Shown one piece after another: positions 1-9,132 of a DNA stretch of 50,098 bases (positions are counted from its first letter, which is position 1; every line of letters begins with the position of its first letter). The position numbers and the translations under genes were made by a program. Under the pieces are notes generated by a model. The model was not told where the DNA came from. It was given only the letters and a program-made list of their open reading frames with translations, and did not search any database. Source of the stretch: Pirellulales bacterium (lineage in GTDB: Bacteria > Planctomycetota > Planctomycetia > Pirellulales > UBA1268); contig JAFMIU010000017.1 of NCBI GenBank assembly GCA_017853835.1, positions 1 to 50,098 on the forward strand, written 5' to 3'.

Positions 1-834
1 CGTGAAGAACAGACGAGTGGCGGGGCCGGTGACATCCCAGTTGACGTCCGATGCCACGCCGGTCGTGTTGGTCACCGTCAAGCCGGCAACCCCGGCGGTG
101 GTTACCGTGTTGCCTAGGCCGGTAAATCGGCCGGCGTAGGTCATGGCTCCACCATTGATATTGAGCGTGCCGCCGCTCGAGCCAATGGTGATGCCGCGAT
201 TGGCGCCCATGGCAAACGAAGTAGATGTTCGCAGCGTGCCACCGTTCAGCGTGAGCTGGTCGGCCGTGAACGCAGCGGGGGTTGCTCCCAACTGCCCATT
301 CGCACTGACCTGCAGTGTGCCGGCGAGCACCGATGTCTTGCCGGCGATCGTGTTGTTGACGCCAAGCACCAAGGTCCCTGGACCATCTTTGACGAAAACA
401 GCACCGTTGTTCGTGACCGCGAGCGCCGCTGAAAGGGTCGCCGTGGCGTTGGTGCCGAGATTGCCGACGGTGATCGTGGCATTTCCCGTCGTTGGCCCCT
501 GCAGGGTGACGCTTGAACCCGTGAGAATCCAACTCGCTGCCGAGGAGGGATTGGCATCGCCAAACACGATCGCCGAAAGCGTGCGGCCACCGTCGAGGGT
601 GACCGTTCGGTTGGCGGTGATGTCGTTGGAAAAGGTCGCCGTGAAGCCCGAGCCAGAGGCCATCACACCGCCGAGCCAGTTGGAGGTGGTGCTCCAGTTC
701 CCATCGGCATCGACGCCCCAACTGCCGCTCACCGCCAAGGCCGACCGGCCCGACAGGGCACACACCACGACCGCCGACAAGCACGCGGCGTGACCGAGTC
801 GAAACAAGGTGCTCGAGGCCGAACGATGACGCAT
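1..834 (-). CDS. Secreted autotransporter-associated beta-strand repeat protein (partial, C-terminus beyond window)
   Basis: The reading frame is open from an ATG at 834 to the window edge (278 codons), so only the N-terminal part is visible. The start is preceded on the minus strand by an AAAGGGG ribosome-binding site. Residues 1-35 form a signal peptide ending near RSALA. The rest is Gly/Thr/Asn-rich beta-helix-like sequence. A segment reading VKDGPGTLVLGVNNTIAG followed by VLAGTLQV matches the autotransporter-associated beta-strand repeat (PATR) known from large secreted planctomycete and verrucomicrobial proteins. By inference this is a large cell-surface or secreted passenger-type protein; the substrate or partner is unknown. 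It is divergent from the PQQ-like gene at 1208. The family call is firm, the function is not. Confidence 0.85.
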   Translation of the reverse strand, partial: MRHRSASSTLFRLGHAACLSAVVVCALSGRSALAVSGSWGVDADGNWSTTSNWLGGVMASGSGFTATFSNDITANRTVTLDGGRTLSAIVFGDANPSSAASWILTGSSVTLQGPTTGNATITVGNLGTNATATLSAALAVTNNGAVFVKDGPGTLVLGVNNTIAGKTSVLAGTLQVSANGQLGATPAAFTADQLTLNGGTLRTSTSFAMGANRGITIGSSGGTLNINGGAMTYAGRFTGLGNTVTTAGVAGLTVTNTTGVASDVNWDVTGPATRLFFT

Positions 835-1207
835 CACGGAAACCCCTTTCCACGCCTCCCGCCGAGGCGGCTCGTCGAAGGGCACGGAGGCCCCTCGGAA
901 AAACCACTCTCCATCCTTAATTATCCGTTGGAAGCCCTCAAAGTGCCACAGGAAACGCATGGCACGCGGAAAACAGCACCGATGACGGCGGATCGACGCA
1001 GCGCTGCCGATATGGGGCCCCTCACGAGGAGGGGGTGCGGTGGTGTTGGCCCGGTCCTTCCGCAGCGATTGCGTCGGAGCACGTATTCTGGAACGGCGGA
1101 GCAGCCGGCACGAGATTCGAACCGATCACGACGCGGAGCGGAGGGTTATGCGGACTGCCTCAGGCGTGGGTGGCGGGGTTGGTCATGCGGCCGGGATGGA
1201 GGCGCTC
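835..1207. other. Divergent intergenic region, 373 bp
   Basis: This lies between two divergent starts (834 minus, 1208 plus) and must hold both promoters. A short AT-richer patch (CCTTAATTATCC, about 914-925) is the only base-composition break. I see no convincing palindrome, terminator or RNA gene. An upstream in-frame extension of the PQQ-like gene to 1040 is possible but lacks a signal peptide at its start. Confidence 0.4.
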
Positions 1208-2449
1208 ATGGGCCGGTTGCTCGTCGCGCTGGTGGCGTGTGCGGCGCCAGCCACCCTCGCTGCGGAGGCGTGGAGCGAGTTTCGTGGGCCGAGCGGCGAC
1301 GGCGTATCTCGTGAGCGAGGGCTCCCCGTCGAGTGGAGCGAGACGGACGGAGTTGCCTGGAAGACGCCGATTGCCGGCAAGGCCTGGTCGAGCCCGGTGA
1401 TCGCCGACGGCGTCGTGTGGATGACCAATGCCACCGAGGACGGCACGCGACTCTCTGCGGTGGCCGTGGCCGCCGATTCGGGAAGGGTGATCCATGACCT
1501 CACGCTTTTTGAGCCGACAGAGCCGGCCTTCTGCCATGACTTCAACAGTCATGCCTCCTGCACCCCGGTGCTCGAGAATCATCGTCTCTACGCCCATTTC
1601 GGCAGTGCCGGCACGGCCTGCATCGACACCGACACCGGTGCCGTGCTCTGGAAGCAGGAGGAACTCCGTTGCGACCATCACCGCGGTCCCGGTTCGTCGC
1701 CGATCATTCATGGCAACCTTCTGATCGTGCCCTTCGACGGCTTTGACGTGCAGTATGTCGCCGCGATGGAAACGCAGTCTGGGCGTGTGGTGTGGAAGCG
1801 CGACCGCGGCATCGATTACGGCTCCGACGACGGTGATGCCAAGAAGGCCTACGGCACCGGAACGGTGATCGAGGCGAACGGCCGCCCCCAGGTGATCATT
1901 CCGAGCGCCGGCGCCACGATCGCCTACGCCCCGGCGACCGGCGAGGAGATCTGGCGGGTGAACCACGGCGGCATGAATGCGTCGGCGAGGCCGCTCCATG
2001 GCAACGGCCTCGTGTATCTCAACACCGGAGCCGGCGGCATGAAGATGCTCGCCGTCCGTCCCGACGGCACCGGCGATGTGACCGGCTCCGGCGTGGCGTG
2101 GACGAGCCCCAAGGGGTCGGGGTGTCGGGCCAGCCAGGTGCTCGTCGGCGACCGCCTCTTCCACATCGGGAATGCCGGCACGGCGACCGTGCTCGATGCC
2201 ATCACAGGTGAAGCGGTGTGGCAGAAGCGTCTTGGAGGCGAGTTTTCATCGTCGCCCATCCTCGCGGACGGCCGGATCTACTGCCCGAATCAGGAGGGCC
2301 AGACGTTCGTCGTGTCGGCAGCAGCGCCCTACGAGGTGATCGTCACCAACACGCTGGACGAAGGCTGCATGGCGTCGCCGGCCGCCTACGACCGTGCCCT
2401 TTTTCTGAGGACGACGGGGCACCTCTACAAGCTCGTGCGCCGGCCGTAG
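1208..2449 (+). CDS. Secreted PQQ-binding-like beta-propeller repeat protein
   Basis: 413 aa. The start was set at ATG 1208 because GGAGGC lies 4-10 bases before it and because the protein then begins with a clean signal peptide (MGRLLVALVACAAPATLAA). In-frame ATGs at 1040, 1148 and 1196 are less likely. The mature part starts WSEFRGPSGDG, the usual opening of planctomycete PQQ-like propellers, and shows repeated propeller blades with the pattern 'G.V.W....A..SSPV..G..VW' (for example GVAWKTPIAGKAWSSPVIAD and GEAVWQKRLGGEFSSSPIL). Proteins of this type fold like BamB or quinoprotein dehydrogenases. Most planctomycete members have no proven enzyme activity or PQQ binding. It is followed by the oxidoreductase gene after 190 bp, with no obvious operon link. 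Confidence 0.85.
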   Translation: MGRLLVALVACAAPATLAAEAWSEFRGPSGDGVSRERGLPVEWSETDGVAWKTPIAGKAWSSPVIADGVVWMTNATEDGTRLSAVAVAADSGRVIHDLTLFEPTEPAFCHDFNSHASCTPVLENHRLYAHFGSAGTACIDTDTGAVLWKQEELRCDHHRGPGSSPIIHGNLLIVPFDGFDVQYVAAMETQSGRVVWKRDRGIDYGSDDGDAKKAYGTGTVIEANGRPQVIIPSAGATIAYAPATGEEIWRVNHGGMNASARPLHGNGLVYLNTGAGGMKMLAVRPDGTGDVTGSGVAWTSPKGSGCRASQVLVGDRLFHIGNAGTATVLDAITGEAVWQKRLGGEFSSSPILADGRIYCPNQEGQTFVVSAAAPYEVIVTNTLDEGCMASPAAYDRALFLRTTGHLYKLVRRP

Positions 2450-2639
2450 CGGGGGTCCATGCTTGGGTGGCGTGCAACGTGGCCCCCTTCGAGCACGCCG
2501 GTATGGTGGCACGAATCCGAGTGTGATCGTAATTTCGGTGACGCCTGGTGCAGGTCGTGTCACGGTTTCATCGGACGGCGGCCCGCGTCATCACGGGCCA
2601 CCGGCTGACTGGGTTCAGCGCAGGGCAGGAGATATGAGC

Positions 2640-4175
2640 ATGAATCGTGAATCGACAACGACCGACTCCAAGGCGAGCGAAGTCCGGTCGAGGCGGTCGT
2701 TTCTCGGCGCGTCGGCAGGGGTTGTGGGAGCGGCAGGGGTTGTGGGCGGAGCGGGTGTCGCGGCTCCGTCTTCGCCGACCGTGGCCAACGCCAACAGCCG
2801 AATCCGCATCGGATTCATCGGCCCGGGCGGGCGGGGATTCCGAGCCCACGTCAAAACCCTCTCGCGGCTTCATCGCGAAGGTGTTCCGGTCGATCTCGTG
2901 GCCGTCAGCGAGGTCTACAAGAACCAGGAGGAAACCGTCTGCCGCTTCATCAAGCAGGAGACCGGCTCCGAGGCGAAACGCTACGTCGATTACACCGACC
3001 TCCTTGCCGATAAGGACGTTGATGCCGTGTGCATCGGCACGCCCGACCACTGGCATCATCGTCAGATCATCGATGCGTTGCGAGCCGGCAAGCACGTCTA
3101 CACCGAGAAGCCGATGACGAAGACGGTCGAGGAGGCACTCGACGTCGTGAAGGTCTGGAAGGAGACCGGACGCGTCGTGCAGGTGGGCGTGCAGTCGACG
3201 AGTTTGAAGGTCTGGGATCAGGCCCGCGAACTCATCAACCAGGGGAAACTAGGAAAGGTGCTCGGCTTTCAGACGGAGTTTTTTCGCAACTCAGCCGTCG
3301 GCCAGTGGCGGTACTACCCGCTGACCAAGGAGATGACGCCCCAAACGATCGACTGGAAGCGGTGGCTCGGGACGGATGCGGGACTCGCGCCCGATATGCC
3401 GTTCGACCGCGCGGTCTACGCCCAGTGGCGGTGCTACTGGCCCTTTGGATCAGGGATGTTCACCGACCTGTTCGTGCATCGGACCACGGCCATGCTCAAG
3501 GCCACCGGGCTTCGGTATCCGGGCCGGGTCGTGGGCGCGGGAGGAATTTACCTCGAGCTCGACACCCGTGACGTGCCCGACGTGGCCACGGTGGTGGCCG
3601 ACTATCACGAAGGCTGCCAGGGGCTGATCACGGCCACGATGTGCAACGAAGCCTCCCGCATCAAGCAGGTGATCCGCGGCCACTACGGCGCCTTCGAGTT
3701 TGGCAACGGCGAGGAGTTCACCGAGTTTGCGTTCCTTGCCGAGCGGCCACAGGTGACGCTGGACAGTTCCATCAAGGACGAAACGATCGCCACCGATCTC
3801 GATCCGGAATCGCTGAAGAAAGCCAACACCACGTACCTTCATTTCAAGAACTGGGTCGAGGCGATGCAGGAGAACAGGCCTTCGCACTGCAACAACACTC
3901 CCGAACTCGGGGCGGCAGCGCTCGTCACGGTGATTTTGGGGGCGATGAGCTACCGCAACGGCAAGGTCTATCACTTCGATGCCGACACCGGCCGGTACAG
4001 CGAAGGCTCTCCAGACTGGGCCCGTTCGTGGGAAAAACTCTCGGACGAGCGAGGCCTGCCACACCACGTGCCCGGATGGCAGGCAGGGGAAACCGGCAGC
4101 ACGCTCACCCCGAATGCCTACCAGCGGCTCGCGGGCCCGTGGATCGATGGCCGCGACCCGGCCGGAGAAGCCTGA
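2640..4175 (+). CDS. Tat-exported Gfo/Idh/MocA family oxidoreductase
   Basis: 511 aa. ATG 2640 follows AGGAG (2627-2631) at a spacing of 8; ATG 2634 is an alternative. The N-terminus has a twin-arginine signal (RSRRSFLGASAG) followed by an Ala/Gly/Val-rich hydrophobic stretch, so export of a folded, cofactor-loaded enzyme is likely. A Rossmann-fold start (IRIGFIGPGGRG) is followed by the family hallmark AGKHVYTEKPMTKT, where EKP carries the conserved lysine, and by a C-terminal alpha/beta domain. The family uses NAD(P)(H) to oxidise or reduce sugars, inositols and related compounds; planctomycetes carry many secreted paralogues, usually without known substrate. Its stop is 9 bp from the stop of hypE on the opposite strand, so the two are convergent with no room for a separate terminator. 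Confidence 0.9.
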   Translation: MNRESTTTDSKASEVRSRRSFLGASAGVVGAAGVVGGAGVAAPSSPTVANANSRIRIGFIGPGGRGFRAHVKTLSRLHREGVPVDLVAVSEVYKNQEETVCRFIKQETGSEAKRYVDYTDLLADKDVDAVCIGTPDHWHHRQIIDALRAGKHVYTEKPMTKTVEEALDVVKVWKETGRVVQVGVQSTSLKVWDQARELINQGKLGKVLGFQTEFFRNSAVGQWRYYPLTKEMTPQTIDWKRWLGTDAGLAPDMPFDRAVYAQWRCYWPFGSGMFTDLFVHRTTAMLKATGLRYPGRVVGAGGIYLELDTRDVPDVATVVADYHEGCQGLITATMCNEASRIKQVIRGHYGAFEFGNGEEFTEFAFLAERPQVTLDSSIKDETIATDLDPESLKKANTTYLHFKNWVEAMQENRPSHCNNTPELGAAALVTVILGAMSYRNGKVYHFDADTGRYSEGSPDWARSWEKLSDERGLPHHVPGWQAGETGSTLTPNAYQRLAGPWIDGRDPAGEA

Positions 4176-4184
4176 GCCCTCGCG

Positions 4185-5264
4185 TCAGCAGATTCTCGGA
4201 AGTTGCTCGCCGAGCGGCATGGGGATGACGCGGGTGCCGCCGATGGCGGTGCGCATCACCACCATCCCGGAATGCCGCGCCACGGCCCGTCCGATCGCGA
4301 CGGCTTCGCCGCCATGGTCGTGGGCTCGCATGGCGGCGAGCACACGGTCGGCCTCGTCCGCCGGCACGATCGCCAGCAGCTTGCCTTCATTGGCCACCTG
4401 AAGCGGATCGAGGCCGAGGATCTCGCATGCCGCCGCCACCACCGGCCGCACCGGGATCGACGATTCGTCGAGTTCGATGCCCATGCCGGAAGCCGTCGCG
4501 ATTTCGACGAGGCTGGTGGCCACGCCGCCACGGGTCGGGTCGCGGAGGGCCCGGATGGTCGGACACACCGCGAGCATGGCAGCCACGAGGCCATGGAGGG
4601 GGGCGGTGTCGCTCGTGATCGCCGCTTCGAACTCGAGTCCTTCGCGCACGCTCATGATCGCCATGCCGTGATCGCCGAACGTGCCACTGGCAAGAACCAC
4701 GTCTCCGTCGCGAATCACCTCGGCCCCGATGGTGATGCCGGCCGGCACCACACCGACTCCGGCGGTGTTGACGTACACGCCGTCGCCGTGTCCGCGTTCG
4801 ACCACCTTGGTGTCGCCCGTCACGATCCTCACTCCGGCACGGGCGGCGGCCGCGCCCATCCGTCGTGCCACCTCCGCCAGGTCACCGAGGGGCAGCCCCT
4901 CCTCGATCACGAATCCGGCCGTGATGTAGAGCGGCCTGGCACCGCTCATCGCGAGGTCATTGACCGTGCCGTTGATGGCGAGGTCGCCGATCGAGCCGCC
5001 GGGAAAAAAGAGCGGCCGCACCACGTAGGAATCGGTCGAGAGGGCGAGCCTGCAGCCACGGGGCATGTCGGACGCGATGTCCACCACGGTGGAATCGCCC
5101 AGCCGGTCGAGGAGGGGATTGGAAAACGCCGGCAGAAAAACGTGGTCGATCAGGTCGCGGGAGAGAACGCCGCCGCCGCCGTGGCCCATCACCACGTGCG
5201 GATAGTCGCGGAGGGGCAGGGGGCAGGCGAAGCCGGACGGCCCGGCGGCACTGTCGTCAGCCAT
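4185..5264 (-). CDS. hypE: Hydrogenase maturation protein HypE (carbamoyl dehydratase)
   Basis: 359 aa from ATG 5264; a GTG at 5294 would add 10 residues but neither start has a strong ribosome-binding site. HypE accepts a carbamoyl group from HypF on its C-terminal cysteine and dehydrates it with ATP to the thiocyanate that becomes the CN ligands of the NiFe active-site iron. The sequence shows the PurM/AIR-synthase-like fold with an N-terminal HGGGGVLSRDLIDHVF segment, the ATP-site region around DPTRGGVATSLVEIA, and the essential C-terminal PRIC ending in cysteine. It is separated from hypD by a secreted-protein gene on the other strand, so it is transcribed apart from the main hydrogenase operon unless read-through occurs. 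Confidence 0.95.
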   Translation of the reverse strand: MADDSAAGPSGFACPLPLRDYPHVVMGHGGGGVLSRDLIDHVFLPAFSNPLLDRLGDSTVVDIASDMPRGCRLALSTDSYVVRPLFFPGGSIGDLAINGTVNDLAMSGARPLYITAGFVIEEGLPLGDLAEVARRMGAAAARAGVRIVTGDTKVVERGHGDGVYVNTAGVGVVPAGITIGAEVIRDGDVVLASGTFGDHGMAIMSVREGLEFEAAITSDTAPLHGLVAAMLAVCPTIRALRDPTRGGVATSLVEIATASGMGIELDESSIPVRPVVAAACEILGLDPLQVANEGKLLAIVPADEADRVLAAMRAHDHGGEAVAIGRAVARHSGMVVMRTAIGGTRVIPMPLGEQLPRIC

Positions 5265-5437
5265 GGCGGCCTCGAGGGACGGGGGTGGAATCACTCCAAC
5301 ACCAGAATCGTCTTCGCATCCTACACGGAGCAGCCACGGCAGAAATGGACCGGGGTGTTGTGGAGCGGCGCCGCGGGAGCGACAACAGGGAGTGGCGTTC
5401 CTCTCTTCAACCCTCCCGCCCTTCGAGGATCCTCCCC

Positions 5438-6460
5438 ATGTGCACCATCCGCTGCGTCAGTGTGTCGGCCGCGCTCGTCGTCATGTTGGTCGCCCTTCCC
5501 GTCGACGCATTTGGGCGACCGGGCGGTGGAGGTCGTGCGGGCGGGGGGCGTTCCGCGCCGAGTGCAGGAAGCCGTTCCGGGCCGGGGGCCGCAAGCCGTC
5601 CATCGCCGGGCACCGTGACTCGTCCCTCGCCGGGGGCGGCGAGTCGTCCCACTCCGAGCGTCGCCCCAGCGCGGCCGAATGGCGGTGGTGGACTGCCGAG
5701 TGGGGTGGGAGGTCGGGTGGACGCGGGCAAGGTGACCGGCCGGCCTGCAGCGCCAGGTGGTCGCGATGTGGAATCGTTCATCGGCGCCAAGCCGGGCGCC
5801 GCCGCCAAGGCCAAGGACACCATCAACTCGGGTGCGGCGAGAAGCAGGGCCGACTCCATGCGGGCCTCCCTCGAAGGACGCACGCAGCCATTCACGGCGG
5901 GATGGTATGCCGAGCATCCCAACGCATGGCAGTACACGCATCCCTACGCCCAGTGGTGGGCCGTGGCCGGCGTCGTCAGGCTGTCGACGTGGCTCGGCTA
6001 TTCAGTGGCGTCCGGCGGTGGCACGACGGTGGCCACCACATCGGAAGCGACGGCGACCGATGCCACGGCGAGCGAGCAGTCGGCGGCAAACGACGAGGCC
6101 TCGGCAGCGGCCCCCCCATCCGATCTCGAATGGCTGCCCCTGGGCGTGTATGCCACGGCCCCCAAGGGCGCCGACCAGGCGCACGTCTATCAGCAACTGG
6201 CCGTGAGCAAGCAGGGGGAGATCAAGGGCAACTACTACGACGCGATCACCAACGCCGTGCAGCCGGTGACTGGATCGATCGATCAGACGACGAGAAAGGC
6301 CACGTGGACCGTGGGGGCATCGGGCGGGGCGATGTTTGCAACGACGCTCGACGGGCTCGTGGAGACGCCCAGCAGCGTGACGATGACCAGCGGCAAGTCG
6401 GTTCAGGAGTGGGAGTTGGTCCGTATGGAGCAGCCGGAAGGCAAGCCTCCCGCCCCCTGA
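5438..6460 (+). CDS. Secreted low-complexity planctomycete protein with WYAEHPNAW motif
   Basis: 340 aa. ATG 5438 is chosen because it opens a signal peptide (MCTIRCVSVSAALVVMLVAL, cleavage near VDAFG); a GAGGA lies about 10 bases upstream. After cleavage comes a Gly/Arg/Ser/Pro-rich stretch with repeats like 'SRPSPG' (residues about 28-95). Next is a short conserved-looking block, WYAEHPNAW followed by THPYAQWW, of a kind often annotated as 'mu-protocadherin-like' in planctomycetes. An Ala/Thr/Ser linker leads to a C-terminal beta-rich domain (LEWLPLGVYATAPKG ... YQQLAVSKQGEIKGNYYD). Function is unknown. It lies between hypE and hypD but on the opposite strand, so a role in hydrogenase maturation is not indicated. 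Confidence 0.8.
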   Translation: MCTIRCVSVSAALVVMLVALPVDAFGRPGGGGRAGGGRSAPSAGSRSGPGAASRPSPGTVTRPSPGAASRPTPSVAPARPNGGGGLPSGVGGRVDAGKVTGRPAAPGGRDVESFIGAKPGAAAKAKDTINSGAARSRADSMRASLEGRTQPFTAGWYAEHPNAWQYTHPYAQWWAVAGVVRLSTWLGYSVASGGGTTVATTSEATATDATASEQSAANDEASAAAPPSDLEWLPLGVYATAPKGADQAHVYQQLAVSKQGEIKGNYYDAITNAVQPVTGSIDQTTRKATWTVGASGGAMFATTLDGLVETPSSVTMTSGKSVQEWELVRMEQPEGKPPAP

Positions 6461-6632
6461 GCCCCTGACGGCTCGCCCTGGGAATTCCCCGCCGATGGCG
6501 GCCGGGGCCTGGACGGCTCGATGGGGAGCCGGCATTCACCAACGGAGGAAAACGCCCGCGTGACGTCGTGGTGCAACATCACCGCGATCGCACGCTGACG
6601 GAAGGTGAATCGCTGTGAGCCGGCGGACCGAC

Positions 6633-7727
6633 TCACGAGCTGCCCACACGGCCGGCGTTGAAGTAGGCGGCACAGGCCCCCTCGCTCGACACCATCGTGG
6701 CGCCCAGCGGCGTGCGGGGCGTGCATTCCTTGCCGAAGGCCGGGCACTGGTTTGGCTTGAGGGTGCCCTTGAGCACCTCACCGCTGTGGCAGAGCGGCGA
6801 TTCGGTTGCCGTCACGTCACCGACGTCGAAGCGAATCTCGGCGTCGAAGTCGTGGTAGGCGTCGGACAGCCGCCAGCCGCTCGATGGAATCACACCGATG
6901 CCCCGCCAGGCGCGATCCATCGATGTGAAGACCTCGGCGATCACGGCCTGGGCCGGCTCGTTGCCCCGCTCGCTCACGACCCGCTCGTAGGCGTTTTCCA
7001 CCTCGTGGCGGCCCTCCTCGAGCTGGAGCACCGTGCGACGAATGCCTTCAAGCAGATCGAGCGGCTCAAAACCCGTCACGACGATCGGCACCGAGAACCG
7101 TTCAGCCAGGGTTGGATACTGCCAGGTTCCCATCACGCTGCAGACGTGCCCCGCGGCAAGAAACGCGTTCACGCGGTTGCCGGGCGACCGCATGATCGCC
7201 TCGATCGCCGGCGGCACCAGCACGTGCGACACGAGCATCGAGAAGTTCTCGAGACCCTGCTGCTTCGCGAGTTTCACGGCCATCGCATTCGCCGGGGCGG
7301 TGGTCTCGAATCCGATCGCCAGAAAAACCACCTCCCGATCGGGGTGTTCCTTCGCGAGCTTCACGGCGTCGAGCGGCGAATAGACGACCCGCACGTCGGC
7401 GCCACGACCCTTGATGGAAAAGAGGTTTTCTCGGGAGCCGGGCACACGGAGCATGTCACCGAACGAGCAGAAGATGACGCCCGGCTTGGCCGCCACCGCG
7501 AGGGCCCGGTCGATCGTCTCCAGCGGCGTCACGCACACGGGGCAGCCGGGGCCGTGGATGAGCTCCACCTCCGGCGGAAGGAGCTGGTCGACGCCGTTGC
7601 GGATGATCGAGTGCGTTTGGCCGCCGCACACCTCCATGATCGCCCACGGCCTGGTGACGATCCGTCGGATCTCCGCCGCGAGTCGGCGAGCCGTGTGGGC
7701 GTCGCGGTATTCGGCGAGGTGCTTCAT
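6633..7727 (-). CDS. hypD: Hydrogenase maturation protein HypD
   Basis: 364 aa. HypD is the Fe-S scaffold that, with HypC, carries the Fe(CN)2CO unit before insertion into the large subunit. Visible hallmarks are [10 protein letters not shown] (C34), [10 protein letters not shown] (C62, C65), the segment [13 protein letters not shown], and a C-terminal cysteine set ([28 protein letters not shown]) that in the family ligates a [4Fe-4S] cluster. Length is normal for the family. The start ATG at 7727 overlaps the hypC stop (ATGA, 7724-7727), which indicates translational coupling. It is the last gene of the nine-gene minus-strand hydrogenase operon. Its stop faces the stop of the 340-aa secreted protein across 172 bp in which I see no clear terminator. 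Confidence 0.97.
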   Translation of the reverse strand: MKHLAEYRDAHTARRLAAEIRRIVTRPWAIMEVCGGQTHSIIRNGVDQLLPPEVELIHGPGCPVCVTPLETIDRALAVAAKPGVIFCSFGDMLRVPGSRENLFSIKGRGADVRVVYSPLDAVKLAKEHPDREVVFLAIGFETTAPANAMAVKLAKQQGLENFSMLVSHVLVPPAIEAIMRSPGNRVNAFLAAGHVCSVMGTWQYPTLAERFSVPIVVTGFEPLDLLEGIRRTVLQLEEGRHEVENAYERVVSERGNEPAQAVIAEVFTSMDRAWRGIGVIPSSGWRLSDAYHDFDAEIRFDVGDVTATESPLCHSGEVLKGTLKPNQCPAFGKECTPRTPLGATMVSSEGACAAYFNAGRVGSS

Positions 7728-8008
7728 GGCCCAGCGGTTTCCCCGTCCGACTCGTCGCCACGGATCTCCGCGAGCCCCTCTTCGAGCAGGCCGAGTTCTT
7801 CGAAGGTTTTCAGCGTGGCCAGGGCCGACGCCTCATCGATCTTCGAGATCGCGAAGCCCACGTGCACGATCGTGTAATCCCCCACGGCGATGTCGGGAAG
7901 GTAGGCGAGGCAGATCTCCTTCACGACACCGCCGAAATTGACGCGGCCCATGCGGGTGCCGTTGGCGTCATGAATCGATTCCACCAGTCCCGGAACTGCA
8001 AGGCACAT
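7724..8008 (-). CDS. hypC: Hydrogenase maturation chaperone HypC
   Basis: 94 aa. There are two tandem ATGs (8011 and 8008). The second is preferred because HypC needs cysteine at position 2, exposed after Met removal, to bind the Fe(CN)2CO unit; starting at 8008 gives MCLAVPG. AGGAGG is also 6 bases from this ATG but only 3 from the first. The sequence has the HypC/HupF OB-fold pattern: [47 protein letters not shown]. The C-terminus is slightly longer than usual and acidic ([15 protein letters not shown]). The start overlaps the stop of the NHL gene and the stop overlaps the start of hypD. Confidence 0.97.
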   Translation of the reverse strand: MCLAVPGLVESIHDANGTRMGRVNFGGVVKEICLAYLPDIAVGDYTIVHVGFAISKIDEASALATLKTFEELGLLEEGLAEIRGDESDGETAGP

Positions 8009-9132
8009 CATTCGCCTCCTCGTTGCCAGAGGGTCACCCGATTATTGCCCGAATCGGCCACGGCGAGAATGTTGCCGCAGGCAGCGAGGCCGTAGGGCCA
8101 GCAGAAGGTGTCGGCCTCCACCGCCTTCCAGCGGTTTTCACCACTGGCGTCGAAGGTGTGTTGGCCGAGCACGATGTGGGCTGCCGAGCCGGCCGGCTCG
8201 CCATGAGCGAGCCGCCACCCGAGCACCCGATTGTTGGCGGTGTCGGCCACCGCAAGGTCATCGCCCACCACCGCCATGCCATACGGAAACCGAAGCCGTT
8301 CCGGCCCCTGCGGGCGATGGGGCAGTTCGGCAGCCGATTGAAAATCAGGCTGCCCCAGCACGAGATCGGCCGGGCGGTCGCCGTGGAGCCCTCCACGCCA
8401 GGCGAGCACGCGATGATTGCCGGCATCGGCCACGAACAGCATTCGCGCATCGCCGGCGATCGCATGGGGCCAGCGAAACGAGGCCGGGCCGACGGGGCCA
8501 CCACGATTCTCGTCGATGGTCGTGAAGTCGGGCTGACCGAGCACCAGATCGGCTGGAGCATCACGGTCGGGCAGGCCGTTCCAGATGAGCACGCGACGAT
8601 TGCCCGTGTCGGCCACGTGCAGGCGTCCGGCCACCACCGCCAGGCCGTAGGGCCAGTTGAGGGACGCGGCCGAGGCCGTGCCACCGCGGTTGGGGGCCAC
8701 ATCGACGAGCGACGTCTGGCCGAGGCACCAGTCGGGCGGCGTGTCGCTGGCCGTCGGAACCCGATCCCAGACGAGGATCCGGTGATGCCACGCATCGGCA
8801 ACCATCAGCCGGCCCTCGGCAACGATCACGCCCGTCGGTAGGTGAAGGCCGTTGGCAGGTCCGCGGCCGTGCGCGGCCGGCCCCTCCTCGGTGAAGGAAG
8901 GCTGACCGAGGACCACGTCGGCGGGGGTGTGAGGACGTGCGGGGAGGCCGTGCCAGATCAGGATGCGGTGGTTGCCCGAGTCGCACACCACGAGCCGATC
9001 ACGATCGATCCACAGGCCCCGCGGCGCGTAGAGATGATCGGCCGTGGGTGAGGCGGCGGGCAGGGCGAGGCCACCGGGCGCCGCCGCGCCGAGCCATCCA
9101 GTCGGCGCCCACCCGTCGGCCATGCCGGTCAT
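8008..9132 (-). CDS. NHL-repeat beta-propeller protein of the hydrogenase operon
   Basis: 374 aa. ATG 9132 overlaps the stop of the Rieske gene (ATGA) and has GAGGTGA 8 bases upstream; ATG 9123 is an alternative. The protein consists of about six NHL-type blades, each with 'NHRVL.W..GLP....PADLVLGQPDF' and a 'WPYGLAV..G.L.VADTGN' core (for example LNWPYGLAVVAGRLHVADTG). No signal peptide is seen, so it is likely cytoplasmic. Genes for NHL-repeat proteins are a known part of group 1h hydrogenase clusters; their role (assembly, scaffold or electron-carrier docking) is not established. The tight overlap with the Rieske gene before it and hypC after it supports a job in making or serving this enzyme. 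Confidence 0.9.
   Translation of the reverse strand: MTGMADGWAPTGWLGAAAPGGLALPAASPTADHLYAPRGLWIDRDRLVVCDSGNHRILIWHGLPARPHTPADVVLGQPSFTEEGPAAHGRGPANGLHLPTGVIVAEGRLMVADAWHHRILVWDRVPTASDTPPDWCLGQTSLVDVAPNRGGTASAASLNWPYGLAVVAGRLHVADTGNRRVLIWNGLPDRDAPADLVLGQPDFTTIDENRGGPVGPASFRWPHAIAGDARMLFVADAGNHRVLAWRGGLHGDRPADLVLGQPDFQSAAELPHRPQGPERLRFPYGMAVVGDDLAVADTANNRVLGWRLAHGEPAGSAAHIVLGQHTFDASGENRWKAVEADTFCWPYGLAACGNILAVADSGNNRVTLWQRGGE

Noticed and set aside
143..793. Plus-strand frame at the window start
   Set aside because: Shadow of the beta-strand repeat protein on the minus strand, which has a signal peptide, ribosome-binding site and repeat motif.
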